A stretch of DNA of 64,000 nt from contig NZ_PYAK01000019.1 of assembly GCF_003264365.1 (NCBI RefSeq), positions 1-64,000 on the forward strand, in the 5' to 3' direction. Both the position numbers and the translations under genes were made by a program. This document shows positions 1-8,075 of this stretch, piece by piece (the first letter of the stretch is position 1; every line of letters starts with the position of its first letter). The notes under the pieces were generated by a model, which saw nothing but the letters and a program-made list of their open reading frames with translations, ran no database searches and had not been told where the DNA came from. The stretch comes from Micromonospora noduli (GTDB lineage Bacteria; Actinomycetota; Actinomycetes; Mycobacteriales; Micromonosporaceae).

Positions 1-549
1 CGCCCCACCGACCGGCGGGTCCGGGCGGTGCCCGGCCGGCTGGCCCGCTCGGCGGAGCTGGGCGTCTGGACCGTGCCACTGCCGACCATCGACCCGCAGG
101 TGGTCCGCCGCTCGGCCGCGGCCCGCCCGGAGTACGGCCCGGACTTCCGCTACCGGCACTTCGCCGCCGTGAAGCGGCTGCCCACAGTGCTGGCCGGCGC
201 GGCAGGGCTCGGCGCGCTGATCGGGCTGGTGAAGCTGCCGCCCAGCCGGCGCTGGCTGCTCGGCCGGCTCGCGTCCGGGCAGGGGCCCACCGCCCAGCAG
301 CGAGCGTCGTCCTGGTTCCGGGTCCGGTTCGTCGGCACCGGCGGCGGGCAGCGGGTGGTCACCGAGGTCGCCGGCGGTGACCCCGGCTACGACGAGACGG
401 CGAAGATGCTGGCCGAGTCGGCGCTGTGCCTGGCGCTCGACGACCTGCCGCCGACCGCCGGCCAGCTCACCCCGGTCGCCGCGATGGGTGACGCGCTGCT
501 CGACCGGCTCGTCCGGGCCGACCTCATCTTCCGGGTGCTCAAGCAGTAG
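1..549 (+). CDS. Saccharopine dehydrogenase-like / trans-acting enoyl reductase family protein (3' part)
   Basis: The reading frame is open from the first base, so the start lies outside the window; 182 residues are visible. A hydrophobic segment (AGLGALIGLVKLPPSRRWLL) is followed by a C-terminal part with FVGTGGGQRVVTEVAGGDPGY and a final LARADL-like helix ending LIFRVLKQ. This arrangement is typical of the C-terminal half of actinobacterial saccharopine-dehydrogenase-like oxidoreductases, which carry an N-terminal Rossmann domain (not visible here). The substrate cannot be inferred. It ends 46 bases before the MerR-type gene. The family call rests on pattern memory of the C-terminal part only. 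Confidence 0.7.
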   Translation, partial: RPTDRRVRAVPGRLARSAELGVWTVPLPTIDPQVVRRSAAARPEYGPDFRYRHFAAVKRLPTVLAGAAGLGALIGLVKLPPSRRWLLGRLASGQGPTAQQRASSWFRVRFVGTGGGQRVVTEVAGGDPGYDETAKMLAESALCLALDDLPPTAGQLTPVAAMGDALLDRLVRADLIFRVLKQ

Positions 550-595
550 ACGCGGGAGCCGTCGGCTTGACCCTCAACCGGGTCGAGGGGGCAGG

Positions 596-1678
596 ATGCC
601 CAGCGTGAGCGACCTGCACAGCATCGGCGAGCTGGCCCGGGCCAGCGGCCTGACCGTCAGCGCACTGCGCTTCTACGACTCGGCGGGGGTGCTGGAGCCG
701 ACCCTGGTCGACCCGGTGACCGGCTACCGCTGGTACACGGAGGGGCAGATCGCCCCGGCCCGGCTGGTGGCCGGGCTGCGCCGGATCGGCATGCCGGTGC
801 CGGAGATCGCCGCCGCGGTACGCGCCGAGCCGGCCGTGGTGCACCAACTGCTCGACGCACACCTGCGCCGGCTGGCCGACGGGCTCAGCGACGCCCGCCG
901 CGAGGCCGACCGGCTCCGGGCCCTGGTCGACCCCGCCCCGTCGACCGCCACCACGCTCCTGGTCTCCCCCGCCGCCCTGGCCGCCGCGCTCGACGCGGTG
1001 CGCTTCGCCGTCGGCGTCGACCCGGAGCTGCCGATGCTCGCCGGCGTGCTGTTCGACGTGGAGTCCGACGGCGTCCGGCTCGTCGCCACCGACCGGTACC
1101 GGCTCGCGCTGGCTCGGGCCGCGGCCGACGTCGACGGACCGCCGGTGCGGGTGTTCGTGCCGGTGGCTCTCGTCGACCAGCTCCGGCCACTGCTCGACAC
1201 CGCCGACGCCTGGCCGGTACGGCTGACCGTGGCGGGCGCGGACCTGCGGGTGCGGGTGGCCGACCGGACGCTGACCGGCGCCGCCCTGCCGTACGACTTC
1301 CCGGACTACCACCGGCTGCTGCGCAAGTCCGTCGGTGAGCGGCCGACCGCGCGCCGGATCCCGGTGGACGTGGCCGCGCTGCGCGCCGCGCTGGCCGACC
1401 CGGCGGCCCCCACTGTCGCCCTCGACCACGACGGCACGACCCGGGCGGTCACAGTGCTCGGCGTCGACGACCGGGGCGGGCTGCGGCTGCTTCCCGCCGC
1501 CGACCTGGGCAGCGACGCGCTGCGGGTCGGGGTGGACGGTGGTTACCTGCTGGACGCGCTGAACGCGGCCGGCGCGCCGCAACTGGTGTTGGAGCTGGAC
1601 GGGCCGATCGCCCCGCTGGCCGTACGCCGACCGGACGACGCGGACACCTACTCGGTGCTCATGCCGATCCGGCTCTGA
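596..1678 (+). CDS. MerR-family regulator fused to DNA sliding-clamp (DnaN-like) domains
   Basis: 360 residues. Residues about 6-75 are a MerR winged helix (IGELARASGLTVSALRFYD, then GYRWY), followed by a short helical linker to about 115. The rest reads like domains II and III of the bacterial beta clamp: LPMLAGVLFDVESDGVRLVA then TDRYRLALA matches the clamp pattern RPVLTGVLFE...LVATDSYRLA; PYDFPDYHRLL matches the QFPDYRQLI segment; the end YSVLMPIRL matches the clamp terminus YLLMPVRL. Clamp domain I is absent. MerR-clamp fusions are annotated in actinomycetes, but I know of no established function. The ATG at 596 lies just before the MerR domain; the frame stays open upstream to 377, but that part overlaps the previous gene and is not protein-like. 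Ligand or partner binding by the clamp part is inference. Confidence 0.82.
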   Translation: MPSVSDLHSIGELARASGLTVSALRFYDSAGVLEPTLVDPVTGYRWYTEGQIAPARLVAGLRRIGMPVPEIAAAVRAEPAVVHQLLDAHLRRLADGLSDARREADRLRALVDPAPSTATTLLVSPAALAAALDAVRFAVGVDPELPMLAGVLFDVESDGVRLVATDRYRLALARAAADVDGPPVRVFVPVALVDQLRPLLDTADAWPVRLTVAGADLRVRVADRTLTGAALPYDFPDYHRLLRKSVGERPTARRIPVDVAALRAALADPAAPTVALDHDGTTRAVTVLGVDDRGGLRLLPAADLGSDALRVGVDGGYLLDALNAAGAPQLVLELDGPIAPLAVRRPDDADTYSVLMPIRL

Positions 1679-1735
1679 GTCGGCGGCCAGCACTCCCCGT
1701 CCGGGGAGGAAAAGCCCGCGACGGTAGCATCTGGT

Positions 1736-1751
1736 GGTTCACCTGTGAACC
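1736..1751. promoter_or_regulatory. Perfect inverted repeat upstream of serS
   Basis: GGTTCAC-CT-GTGAACC, 7-bp arms with a 2-base centre, ending 24 bases before the serS ATG. It may be an operator or a small hairpin in the serS leader. No T-box or other riboswitch architecture is recognisable around it. Confidence 0.4.
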
Positions 1752-1775
1752 CCGGACGGAGGCGTACGGAGCAGC

Positions 1776-3062
1776 ATGCTCGACATGGAGTTGATCCGGA
1801 AGGATCGCGAGGCGGTGGCGACCGCGCTGGCGAAGCGTCTGGATCCCGCCGAGGTCACCCGTGCCCTGGACGAGATCCAGCGGCTCGACCAGGAACGCCG
1901 CGCCCTGATCACGGAGATCGACGCTGAGCGGCAGCGCCGCAAGGCCGAGGCCCGGGCGTACGCGCAGGCGAAGCGGGCCGGCGAGGAGCCGCAGGCCGCC
2001 GCGCCGGAGGCGGAGCGTAAGCAGCTCGCCGAGCTGGAGTCCCAGCTCGACGAGGTGCAGGCCCGGCTACGCGACGCGATGAGTGAGCTGCCCAACCTGC
2101 CCAGCGACGACGTCGTGGCCGGCGGCAAGGAAGCCAACCGGGTGGTGAAGACCTTCGGCGAGCCACCGGTGATCGAGAAGGTCCGCGACCACGTGGAGCT
2201 GAGCCGCGCGTTGGGCCTGGTCGACTACGAGCGCGGGGTCAAGCTCGGTGGGTCCGGTTTCTGGATGTACACCGGGGTCGGCGCCCGGCTGGAGTGGGCG
2301 CTGCTCAACTACTTCGTCGACCAGCACATCAAGGCCGGCTACGAGTTCCTGCTCCCGCCGCACCTGCTGCTGGATTCGGCCGGCTTCGCCGCCGGGCAGT
2401 TCCCCAAGTTCTACGACGACGTCTACCACCTGGACTCGGCGTCCGCCCCGCGCGGCCAGTTCCTGCTGCCCACGTCGGAGACGGCGATCCTCGGCGCGTA
2501 CCAGGACGAGATCCTGGAGACCCCGAAGCTGCCGCTGAAGGCGTTCGCGTACACCCCGTGCTACCGGCGGGAGTCGGCCGGCTCGCACTCGGACGAGCGC
2601 GGCACGGTGCGGGGGCACCAGTTCAACAAGGTGGAGATCTTCCAGTTCACCCTGCCGGAGCAGGCCGACGCGGCGCTGGAGGAGATGCTCGCCCACGCCG
2701 AGAGCCTGGTCGAGGGGCTGGGCCTGCACTACCAACGCACGCTGCTCTCGGCCGGTGACGCCAGCGCCTCGATGAAGAAGACCCTCGACATCGAGGTGTG
2801 GATGCCGAGCACCGGCAAGTACAAGGAGGTGTCGTCGGTCTCCTGGGCCGGCGACTACCAGGCTCGTCGGGCGGCCATCCGTTACCGCGAGCCGGGCGGC
2901 AAGCAGACGCGCTTCGTGCACACCCTCAACGGGTCGGCGCTGGCCACCAGCCGGCTCTTCCCGGCCATCCTGGAGCAGTACCAGCAGGCCGACGGCAGCG
3001 TCCTGGTCCCCAAGGTCCTCCAGGACCGCCTGGGCACCGACCGCCTGACCCCGCTGCGCTAG
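1776..3062 (+). CDS. serS: Seryl-tRNA synthetase
   Basis: 428 residues, normal length for bacterial SerRS. It charges tRNA-Ser with serine in the cytoplasm using ATP. Residues 1-110 form the long antiparallel coiled coil that holds the tRNA (many Arg, Glu, Ala, Gln). The class II catalytic core follows, with motif 2 (YRRESAGSHSDERGTVRGHQ) and motif 3 (LNGSALATSRLFPAILE, with the class II arginine). Start ATG at 1776 follows GGACGGAGGCG; a second in-frame ATG at 1785 is possible. A strong hairpin follows the gene. The call is certain on motifs; there is no sign of duplication or truncation. Confidence 0.97.
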   Translation: MLDMELIRKDREAVATALAKRLDPAEVTRALDEIQRLDQERRALITEIDAERQRRKAEARAYAQAKRAGEEPQAAAPEAERKQLAELESQLDEVQARLRDAMSELPNLPSDDVVAGGKEANRVVKTFGEPPVIEKVRDHVELSRALGLVDYERGVKLGGSGFWMYTGVGARLEWALLNYFVDQHIKAGYEFLLPPHLLLDSAGFAAGQFPKFYDDVYHLDSASAPRGQFLLPTSETAILGAYQDEILETPKLPLKAFAYTPCYRRESAGSHSDERGTVRGHQFNKVEIFQFTLPEQADAALEEMLAHAESLVEGLGLHYQRTLLSAGDASASMKKTLDIEVWMPSTGKYKEVSSVSWAGDYQARRAAIRYREPGGKQTRFVHTLNGSALATSRLFPAILEQYQQADGSVLVPKVLQDRLGTDRLTPLR

Positions 3063-3090
3063 CTGGAGGACACGCTCCCCGCACCTGGTC

Positions 3091-3134
3091 GACGGCGGCG
3101 GGACTGATGCCTTCGCACCAGTCCCGCCGCCGTC
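3091..3134. terminator. Strong hairpin terminator between serS and the convergent gene
   Basis: A perfect 16-bp stem (3091-3106 with 3119-3134) and a 12-base loop, 28 bases after the serS stop. There is no clear U-run, which is usual in high-GC actinomycetes. Its symmetry lets it serve both convergent transcripts. Confidence 0.8.
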
Positions 3135-3213
3135 CACTCGGCCACGAGTGTGACACCGTGGTCAATCCCGACGCTGAGCTGCTCCGGCTCCGGCGCGGAC
3201 GTGCGGTGCCGGT

Positions 3214-6200
3214 TCAGGCACCGAACACCTCCGCGTGGGTCAGTCGGGCGTCACCGGGCTGCCAGTCGGCGACCGCGATCGCCACGTACCGCCCGGAGGA
3301 CCTGGTCGAGATGGTGGTCTCGGGTCGCGGCTTCGGGACCGAGGCGACCGCTACGTAGCCGAGCCCGTCGGCAGAGGTGGCTACGGTGATCGGCCGCCGC
3401 CGACCGGGAGTCCAGGTCAGGCGGACCGATGCCAGATCCTGGAGCGATCCGAGGTCGATCACCAATCGGCCGGTCGGGCCGGGTTGCCAGGCGGTACCCG
3501 GGTCGCCGTCGACGGCGGCCGACGGGTCGGTCATGCCAGCCGGCAGCGGTGACGTCGGGTAGGTCGTCCGAGACCGGGCCAGGTCGCTGGTTGGCGTCAC
3601 CGTCCCGCCCGCGAACGCGACGTCCCGGCTGCGTCCAGCGGGTACCGTCACCCGCCGTCGCGCACCGCCGGCCGCGGACTCCAGCTGCACCATCACGACG
3701 TGCTCGGCGGGTGCGGTGATTCGGAGGTGGTGCGAGTCGGTGACGTCGAACCGGGTACCGGCGGGAATCGACTTCGCCGGTCGTACCGCGGTCGCGGTGA
3801 ACCGCGGCGGCTCGACGCGTGCGGTGGCGGCGGCAAGGTCGACCTGGTAGCTGGTGGTCCCGGATCCGGTGACCTGGCTTCCGTGGTACAGCCGCAGCGT
3901 GGCGTGCTGCGACACTGTGACGGCCGCCGTCGTGATGTCGTCGTCGGACAGGTTGAACAGGCTCAGGTATCCGTCCGCGTCACTCACCCGCAACGCCTCC
4001 GGACCGCCATCGGGCAGGGTTCGAGACGCCGCGGCGGCCAGGGCTGACCTGCTCGCGCCCGTGTACCCCTCGATGATCAGCCGAGTGCTGCCGGTGGCCG
4101 GTCCGCTGGACAGGGTGACGGTGGTGGCGGTCACGGTGATCGGATTCTGGCCGTTGTGGACTACCAGACCCGCTCGTCCGTCGACGTCCAGCCAGGAGCC
4201 GGCGATGGTCGGGCTGTCCGGCACGACCGCCGCGTCGCTCCAGTTGGCGCCGTCCAGAGAGGTCTGGATGACGTACCGGGTGCCGTACGCGGCCTCCCAG
4301 TCCAGGCGTACGCCGCTGATGTCGACGGACTCGCCCAGGTCGACAGCGAGCCAACTGTCCGCGCGGCCGCGTTCCTCCCGGGCGACCGCCCAGCGGGTGC
4401 CGGAGTTGCCGTCGGTCGCGTTCGGTGCGGGGTAGGCGGGGTCGGCGGACGAGGCCGTGGTGGGCCGGCCGGTGGCGAGGTCGATCCCGCTGGCGTCGAG
4501 CACGGCGAAGGCGAACAGCGAGTAGCCGTACTGGTTGACGGGGGATCGGCCGAGCATCCGCACGTACCTGGCTGGACGAGGCGCAAAGCTGATCTGGTCG
4601 GTTCCGCCGTCGCCGAGGCCCTGTTGTCCGGCCAGGGTGACGGACCCCTGTTCGCCGGTGAAGGTGCGGGTGCCGGTGAGCCCGGGTACACCGGGCATGT
4701 CCAGGTTGAACACTGTGAGCGCGCCCTCATCGGCACCGATGCCGGTGGTGGCGTACACGACCGTGCCGGTGGGCAGCGTGACGTATCCCGCGGTGCCGCC
4801 GGCGACGCGTAGAACGGTGGCGGTGGCGTCGAGACCGTCCCGGGCCATGGTGTACGCAGCGGAGGTGCGGCCGAGGACCGGCGCCGACTGCCTCGGCAGC
4901 AGCGAGGCGGCCCGGGTGTCGAACAACCAATTGTCGTGGACGGGGGCCCACAGGAACGAGACGTACCCGGTCTTGCTGACCGCCGCGGCGAAGGCGGTCG
5001 GGGTTTGCTGGGCGGTCAGCCCGGCCTGCTCCCCGAAGTCCCGGGTGCCCGCCGCCGCCGCGAAGAACGTGGTGCTGGCGACCGGCTCGACCACGCCGCC
5101 GTTGGCTGCCCGCCAGGAATGGAAGAGATAACTGATGGCGAGTTCGGCCCGGGCCTCGGGCTCGTACTTCGGCTCGCCGCTGAACTTGGTGAGCCGATAC
5201 TCGGGCGGGTAGTTCAGGTAGGGCATGAGCCGGTCGGCGAGGTCCGCCTCGGCCCGGGCGGCGTGCCGGTCGCCCTGGACCTGCGCGAGGAAGGCGAGTG
5301 GCAGGACATCACGGCCGTACAGGTGGTAGCGGTCCGCGACCATCGGCATGAAGGGTTCGCCAGCATCGCTGGCCAGCAGCCGCATGGTCCGCCACAGTTG
5401 GGCGGCGCTGGGCTGCCGGGTGAGTGCCTCGGGGAGCGGTTGGCCGGCGGTCAGGAAGTGCGCAGCGGTACGACCCGCAGTGCGCCACAGTTCTTCCTGG
5501 TAGTGCGGGCCGAAGGAGCCGTGATTCTCGACGAGGAACGTGTCGTGGATGTTGTGCGCGGTGTTCCAGTCCGCGACCGCCCGCCCGTCGACGACGGCGG
5601 GGTTGGCACGGTCGGCTGCGGGTAGTCCGGTGGCGTTGAGCGTCCACGTCAGGAACCGCTCGCGCCACGCCGCGGCTGCGGGGTCGTCAGTCGCCCAGGC
5701 CAGGCCGGGCGCGATCGCCTGGGCGTAAACCCCCATCTCCTCGAGCTTGGTGTCACCGATCCAGCCACCGGTGAGGCCGTTCGGCGTCCAACTGCCACTC
5801 AGCGGGTCGTTACCGGTGCCAAGGGAATGGGCGTACGCGGCCTGCCCGCGGGCGATGCGGTCAACGTTGTTGCGGGTCACCTCGTCCAGTTCGGACCACA
5901 GCAGTCGGGCGGCCAGGACGAAGTACAGCTCGAAGGTGCTGTCCCAGAAGAGCTGTCGGCCCCACTCGGTGCCGCCGGCGAGCCGGTTGGTGGCCGCAAA
6001 TCGGCGGATGGTGGCGACGGTACGGGCCTGGAGCGTGTCCCGGTCGACGCCTGCGGCCGCCGGGTCGTACCCGGGCGATATGAGCAGGACCGCGTTACCG
6101 AGGACGACCGCGAACCTGAAGTCCGCGAGGCGGTATGCGTTGATCGCCGGATCCCATTGCTCCTCGGCCCATCGGGTGTGGGCGAGCAGCAGCGCGTGGT

Positions 6201-6360
6201 AGGTGTTGGCAACCGGGCCGGTGGCCGCGGCGTATGACGTGGTGGCGGCTGGCGCGGCTTGGGCGGTGGCGGTGGGTCGGGCGACGGCGAGTCCAGCGCC
6301 GACGGCGCTGCCCAGGATGAGGAGCCGCCGCCTGCTCAACTCGAATTCGGATATACGCAT
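3214..6360 (-). CDS. Tat-exported (alpha/alpha)-barrel polysaccharide lyase-like protein with two discoidin domains
   Basis: 1,048 residues. The N-terminus carries a twin-arginine signal (SRRRLLILGSAVGAG, then an AQAAP cleavage region). Residues about 40-430 are helix-rich and Trp/His/Tyr-rich, as in (alpha/alpha) toroid polysaccharide lyases or heparinase-like enzymes; then comes a beta-sandwich region. Around residues 645-745 lies an F5/8 type C (discoidin) domain (ATDGNSGTRWAVAREERGR, WLAVDLGE), and a second one forms the C-terminus (AVDGDPGTAW, LVIDLG). Discoidin domains usually bind carbohydrate. The ATG at 6360 is chosen because AAGGA precedes it; an upstream in-frame TTG at 6381 lies inside the operator palindrome. 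The catalytic class is inferred from fold pattern only; the substrate is unknown. Confidence 0.72.
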   Translation of the reverse strand: MRISEFELSRRRLLILGSAVGAGLAVARPTATAQAAPAATTSYAAATGPVANTYHALLLAHTRWAEEQWDPAINAYRLADFRFAVVLGNAVLLISPGYDPAAAGVDRDTLQARTVATIRRFAATNRLAGGTEWGRQLFWDSTFELYFVLAARLLWSELDEVTRNNVDRIARGQAAYAHSLGTGNDPLSGSWTPNGLTGGWIGDTKLEEMGVYAQAIAPGLAWATDDPAAAAWRERFLTWTLNATGLPAADRANPAVVDGRAVADWNTAHNIHDTFLVENHGSFGPHYQEELWRTAGRTAAHFLTAGQPLPEALTRQPSAAQLWRTMRLLASDAGEPFMPMVADRYHLYGRDVLPLAFLAQVQGDRHAARAEADLADRLMPYLNYPPEYRLTKFSGEPKYEPEARAELAISYLFHSWRAANGGVVEPVASTTFFAAAAGTRDFGEQAGLTAQQTPTAFAAAVSKTGYVSFLWAPVHDNWLFDTRAASLLPRQSAPVLGRTSAAYTMARDGLDATATVLRVAGGTAGYVTLPTGTVVYATTGIGADEGALTVFNLDMPGVPGLTGTRTFTGEQGSVTLAGQQGLGDGGTDQISFAPRPARYVRMLGRSPVNQYGYSLFAFAVLDASGIDLATGRPTTASSADPAYPAPNATDGNSGTRWAVAREERGRADSWLAVDLGESVDISGVRLDWEAAYGTRYVIQTSLDGANWSDAAVVPDSPTIAGSWLDVDGRAGLVVHNGQNPITVTATTVTLSSGPATGSTRLIIEGYTGASRSALAAAASRTLPDGGPEALRVSDADGYLSLFNLSDDDITTAAVTVSQHATLRLYHGSQVTGSGTTSYQVDLAAATARVEPPRFTATAVRPAKSIPAGTRFDVTDSHHLRITAPAEHVVMVQLESAAGGARRRVTVPAGRSRDVAFAGGTVTPTSDLARSRTTYPTSPLPAGMTDPSAAVDGDPGTAWQPGPTGRLVIDLGSLQDLASVRLTWTPGRRRPITVATSADGLGYVAVASVPKPRPETTISTRSSGRYVAIAVADWQPGDARLTHAEVFGA

Positions 6361-6375
6361 GGTGGTCCTTCGGTG

Positions 6376-6389
6376 TGACAACGTTGTCA
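6376..6389. promoter_or_regulatory. LacI-type operator palindrome
   Basis: TGACAACGTTGTCA is a perfect 14-bp palindrome with the CG centre typical of LacI/GalR-family operators. It begins 16 bases upstream of the ATG of the lyase-like gene (minus strand), so a bound repressor would block initiation or early elongation. No LacI-family gene lies in the window, so the regulator acts from elsewhere. Confidence 0.7.
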
Positions 6390-6494
6390 GACAGACTCTG
6401 ACGATCGTTTCCGGATGTCAAGACCAACATCCTTGCCTCAGGGCTTCGGCCGGCGGGGGTTCCGGTACCGCAAGAAGCCCCGGACTTTCCGGCC

Positions 6495-6555
6495 GTTGAT
6501 CATGAAGTTATTGCCCGTCGCCTCGGCGTGTCGTGGCAACAACTTCATGATCAAC
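6495..6555 (-). repeat. Dispersed 61-bp inverted repeat, copy 1 (3' end of CcdA gene)
   Basis: On the minus strand the arms are GTTGATCATGAAGTTGTTGC and its near-complement ending in ACTTCATGATCAAC, 21 bases each around a 19-base loop containing CGACACGCCG. A second copy lies at 19771-19831. This copy overlaps the 3' end of the CcdA-like gene and supplies its last codons and its TAA stop. The single unpaired position is a U-G wobble when read as RNA from the gene's own strand. It may act as terminator or mRNA 3' stabiliser. Confidence 0.8.
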
Positions 6556-7404
6556 GAGGCTGGGTGGGGTGCGGAGGCGGTGGGTGCGGGCCCGGGTCAG
6601 GGCTGCCAGGATCAGCAGGGCCGCCAGGGCGGCTACGAGCAGTGCCGGGCCGATGGCGTCCAGGGTGTTGGACAGGGTTTGTTGTAGGTGGGACGCCGCT
6701 TGGATTACCGGGTCGTGCAGGGCGTCGCGGCGGCCGGCGGCCAGCCGTAGCTCGTACCAGCCGTACCAGGCGACGTAGCCGCCGGCGACCAGCAGCATCA
6801 GGCCGCTGAGGCGGGGCACCAGCGCGCCCGCGACGCGCAGCCGGGCCACCAGGCCGTCGCGCAGCAGCGCCACCCCGAGCGCGGCGACAGCGACCACCAG
6901 ACCCATCCCGAGGGCGTACGCACCGAACAGCGCCAACCCCTGACCGGTCGAGCCGGCCTGGAGGCTGGTCACCACGATGGCCAGGAACGGCGCGATGGCG
7001 CAGCCGAGCGACGCCAGCGCGTACGCCGCGCCGAACAGCGCCATCGACGGCCAGGACCGGGTCAGCCGGGGTGCCCGGGCGGACCAGCCGGGGGCGGGCA
7101 GCCGCCGACCGGCGAGCAACCAGCAGCCGGCCACCACCAGCAGCACGCCGAGCGCCACGGTGAGCCACGGCAGCCGGGGCCGCAACCAGCCGGCCAGCGG
7201 CGCGAGCGCCAGGCCGAACGCGCCGAACACCAGCACGTACCCCACTGTCAGCCCGGCCGCCGCGGTGAGCGCGCGGCCGACCGCGCCGCGGGTGTCCGAC
7301 CCGGCGACCAACAGCGAGAGGTACGCGGGCAGCAACGCGAAGCCGCACGGGTTGACAGCGCCGAGCATGCCGGCGGTCAGCGCGAGCAGCAGGGCGGCGG
7401 TCAC
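6508..7404 (-). CDS. CcdA/DsbD-type thiol-disulphide transmembrane reductase
   Basis: 298 residues with about six hydrophobic helices. The first helix contains GMLGAVNPCGFALLPAYLSL, the CcdA signature with its redox Cys; a second Cys lies in helix 4 (ALASLGCAIAPFLAIV). CcdA proteins carry reducing equivalents from cytoplasmic thioredoxin across the membrane to extracytoplasmic thioredoxin-like proteins. The GTG start overlaps the stop of the TlpA-like gene by 4 bases, so the two are translationally coupled and probably partners. The last 16 codons (VDHEVVATTRRGDGQ and stop) are encoded by the dispersed inverted repeat, so the natural C-terminus has probably been replaced or extended. Confidence 0.88.
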   Translation of the reverse strand: MTAALLLALTAGMLGAVNPCGFALLPAYLSLLVAGSDTRGAVGRALTAAAGLTVGYVLVFGAFGLALAPLAGWLRPRLPWLTVALGVLLVVAGCWLLAGRRLPAPGWSARAPRLTRSWPSMALFGAAYALASLGCAIAPFLAIVVTSLQAGSTGQGLALFGAYALGMGLVVAVAALGVALLRDGLVARLRVAGALVPRLSGLMLLVAGGYVAWYGWYELRLAAGRRDALHDPVIQAASHLQQTLSNTLDAIGPALLVAALAALLILAALTRARTHRLRTPPSLVDHEVVATTRRGDGQ

Positions 7405-8024
7405 GCCCCGGCCAGTGCGGCGACCTTGGCGGTGAGCGCCTCACCGTCGAGGAAGCCGTGATGGACGACAGTGCCGTTCCGGTCAATGATCACGAAGATG
7501 CTCTGCTCGGTCACCTTGAATCGCTTCCAGAGCGCGCCCTTGGTGTCCTCGATCTGTGGCGTCGCGCCGAGGTCGAACTCGGTGACGAACTCCTTCATGG
7601 CCTTCCGCTCGCCCAGCCCGGCGACGCCGACGATCGGCACGGTGTCCCGGTACCTGGGTTCGATCTCGGCCACCGTCCAGGCCTGGCTGGCGCAGGTGGC
7701 GCACCACGGCGCCCAGAACCACAGCACCACCGGTTTGCCGGCGAGCTGTGCCGCGTCGAACGCGGCCCCACCGAGGGTGGCCCCGGTGAAGCGCAGCACG
7801 TCCGGGACCTGGGCCGGGGCGGGTGGCCCGCCGGTCGGGGTGGGCGGGGCGTCGGCCGGCGTGGGCGGGGCGCCGGTCGAGGCCGGTGCGGATCCGGCGG
7901 CGGCGGGCCCACCCGGTGCGGTGCCAGTACAGGCGGCAACGCCGAACAGGGCCACCACGAGCGCCCCGGCGGTGGCGGCACGGCGAAGCTGCCCGACCCC
8001 TGTCCACGCCCTGCTGATCCGCAT
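7401..8024 (-). CDS. TlpA/thioredoxin-like redox lipoprotein
   Basis: 207 residues. A signal peptide ends in a lipobox VAAC (lipidated Cys about residue 32), followed by a Pro/Ala/Gly/Thr linker and a thioredoxin-fold domain with active site WCATC (Cys108, Cys111) and VVLWFWAPW. It should be anchored on the outer face of the membrane as a thiol-disulphide oxidoreductase reduced by the adjacent CcdA protein. Start ATG at 8024 is preceded by GGAGAAG; an upstream in-frame ATG at 8057 has no such site and would place charged residues before the signal peptide. The target protein is not evident; no cytochrome c maturation genes are nearby. Confidence 0.88.
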   Translation of the reverse strand: MRISRAWTGVGQLRRAATAGALVVALFGVAACTGTAPGGPAAAGSAPASTGAPPTPADAPPTPTGGPPAPAQVPDVLRFTGATLGGAAFDAAQLAGKPVVLWFWAPWCATCASQAWTVAEIEPRYRDTVPIVGVAGLGERKAMKEFVTEFDLGATPQIEDTKGALWKRFKVTEQSIFVIIDRNGTVVHHGFLDGEALTAKVAALAGA

Positions 8025-8075
8025 CCGCTTCTCCGTTCCGGTCCGGAAGGGACCCATGCTGGGCCTGACGCTTCG

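Noticed and set aside
1679..1775. Possible T-box or other riboswitch before serS
   Set aside because: Only one short hairpin is seen; no T-box sequence or specifier stem, and actinomycete T-boxes precede ileS.
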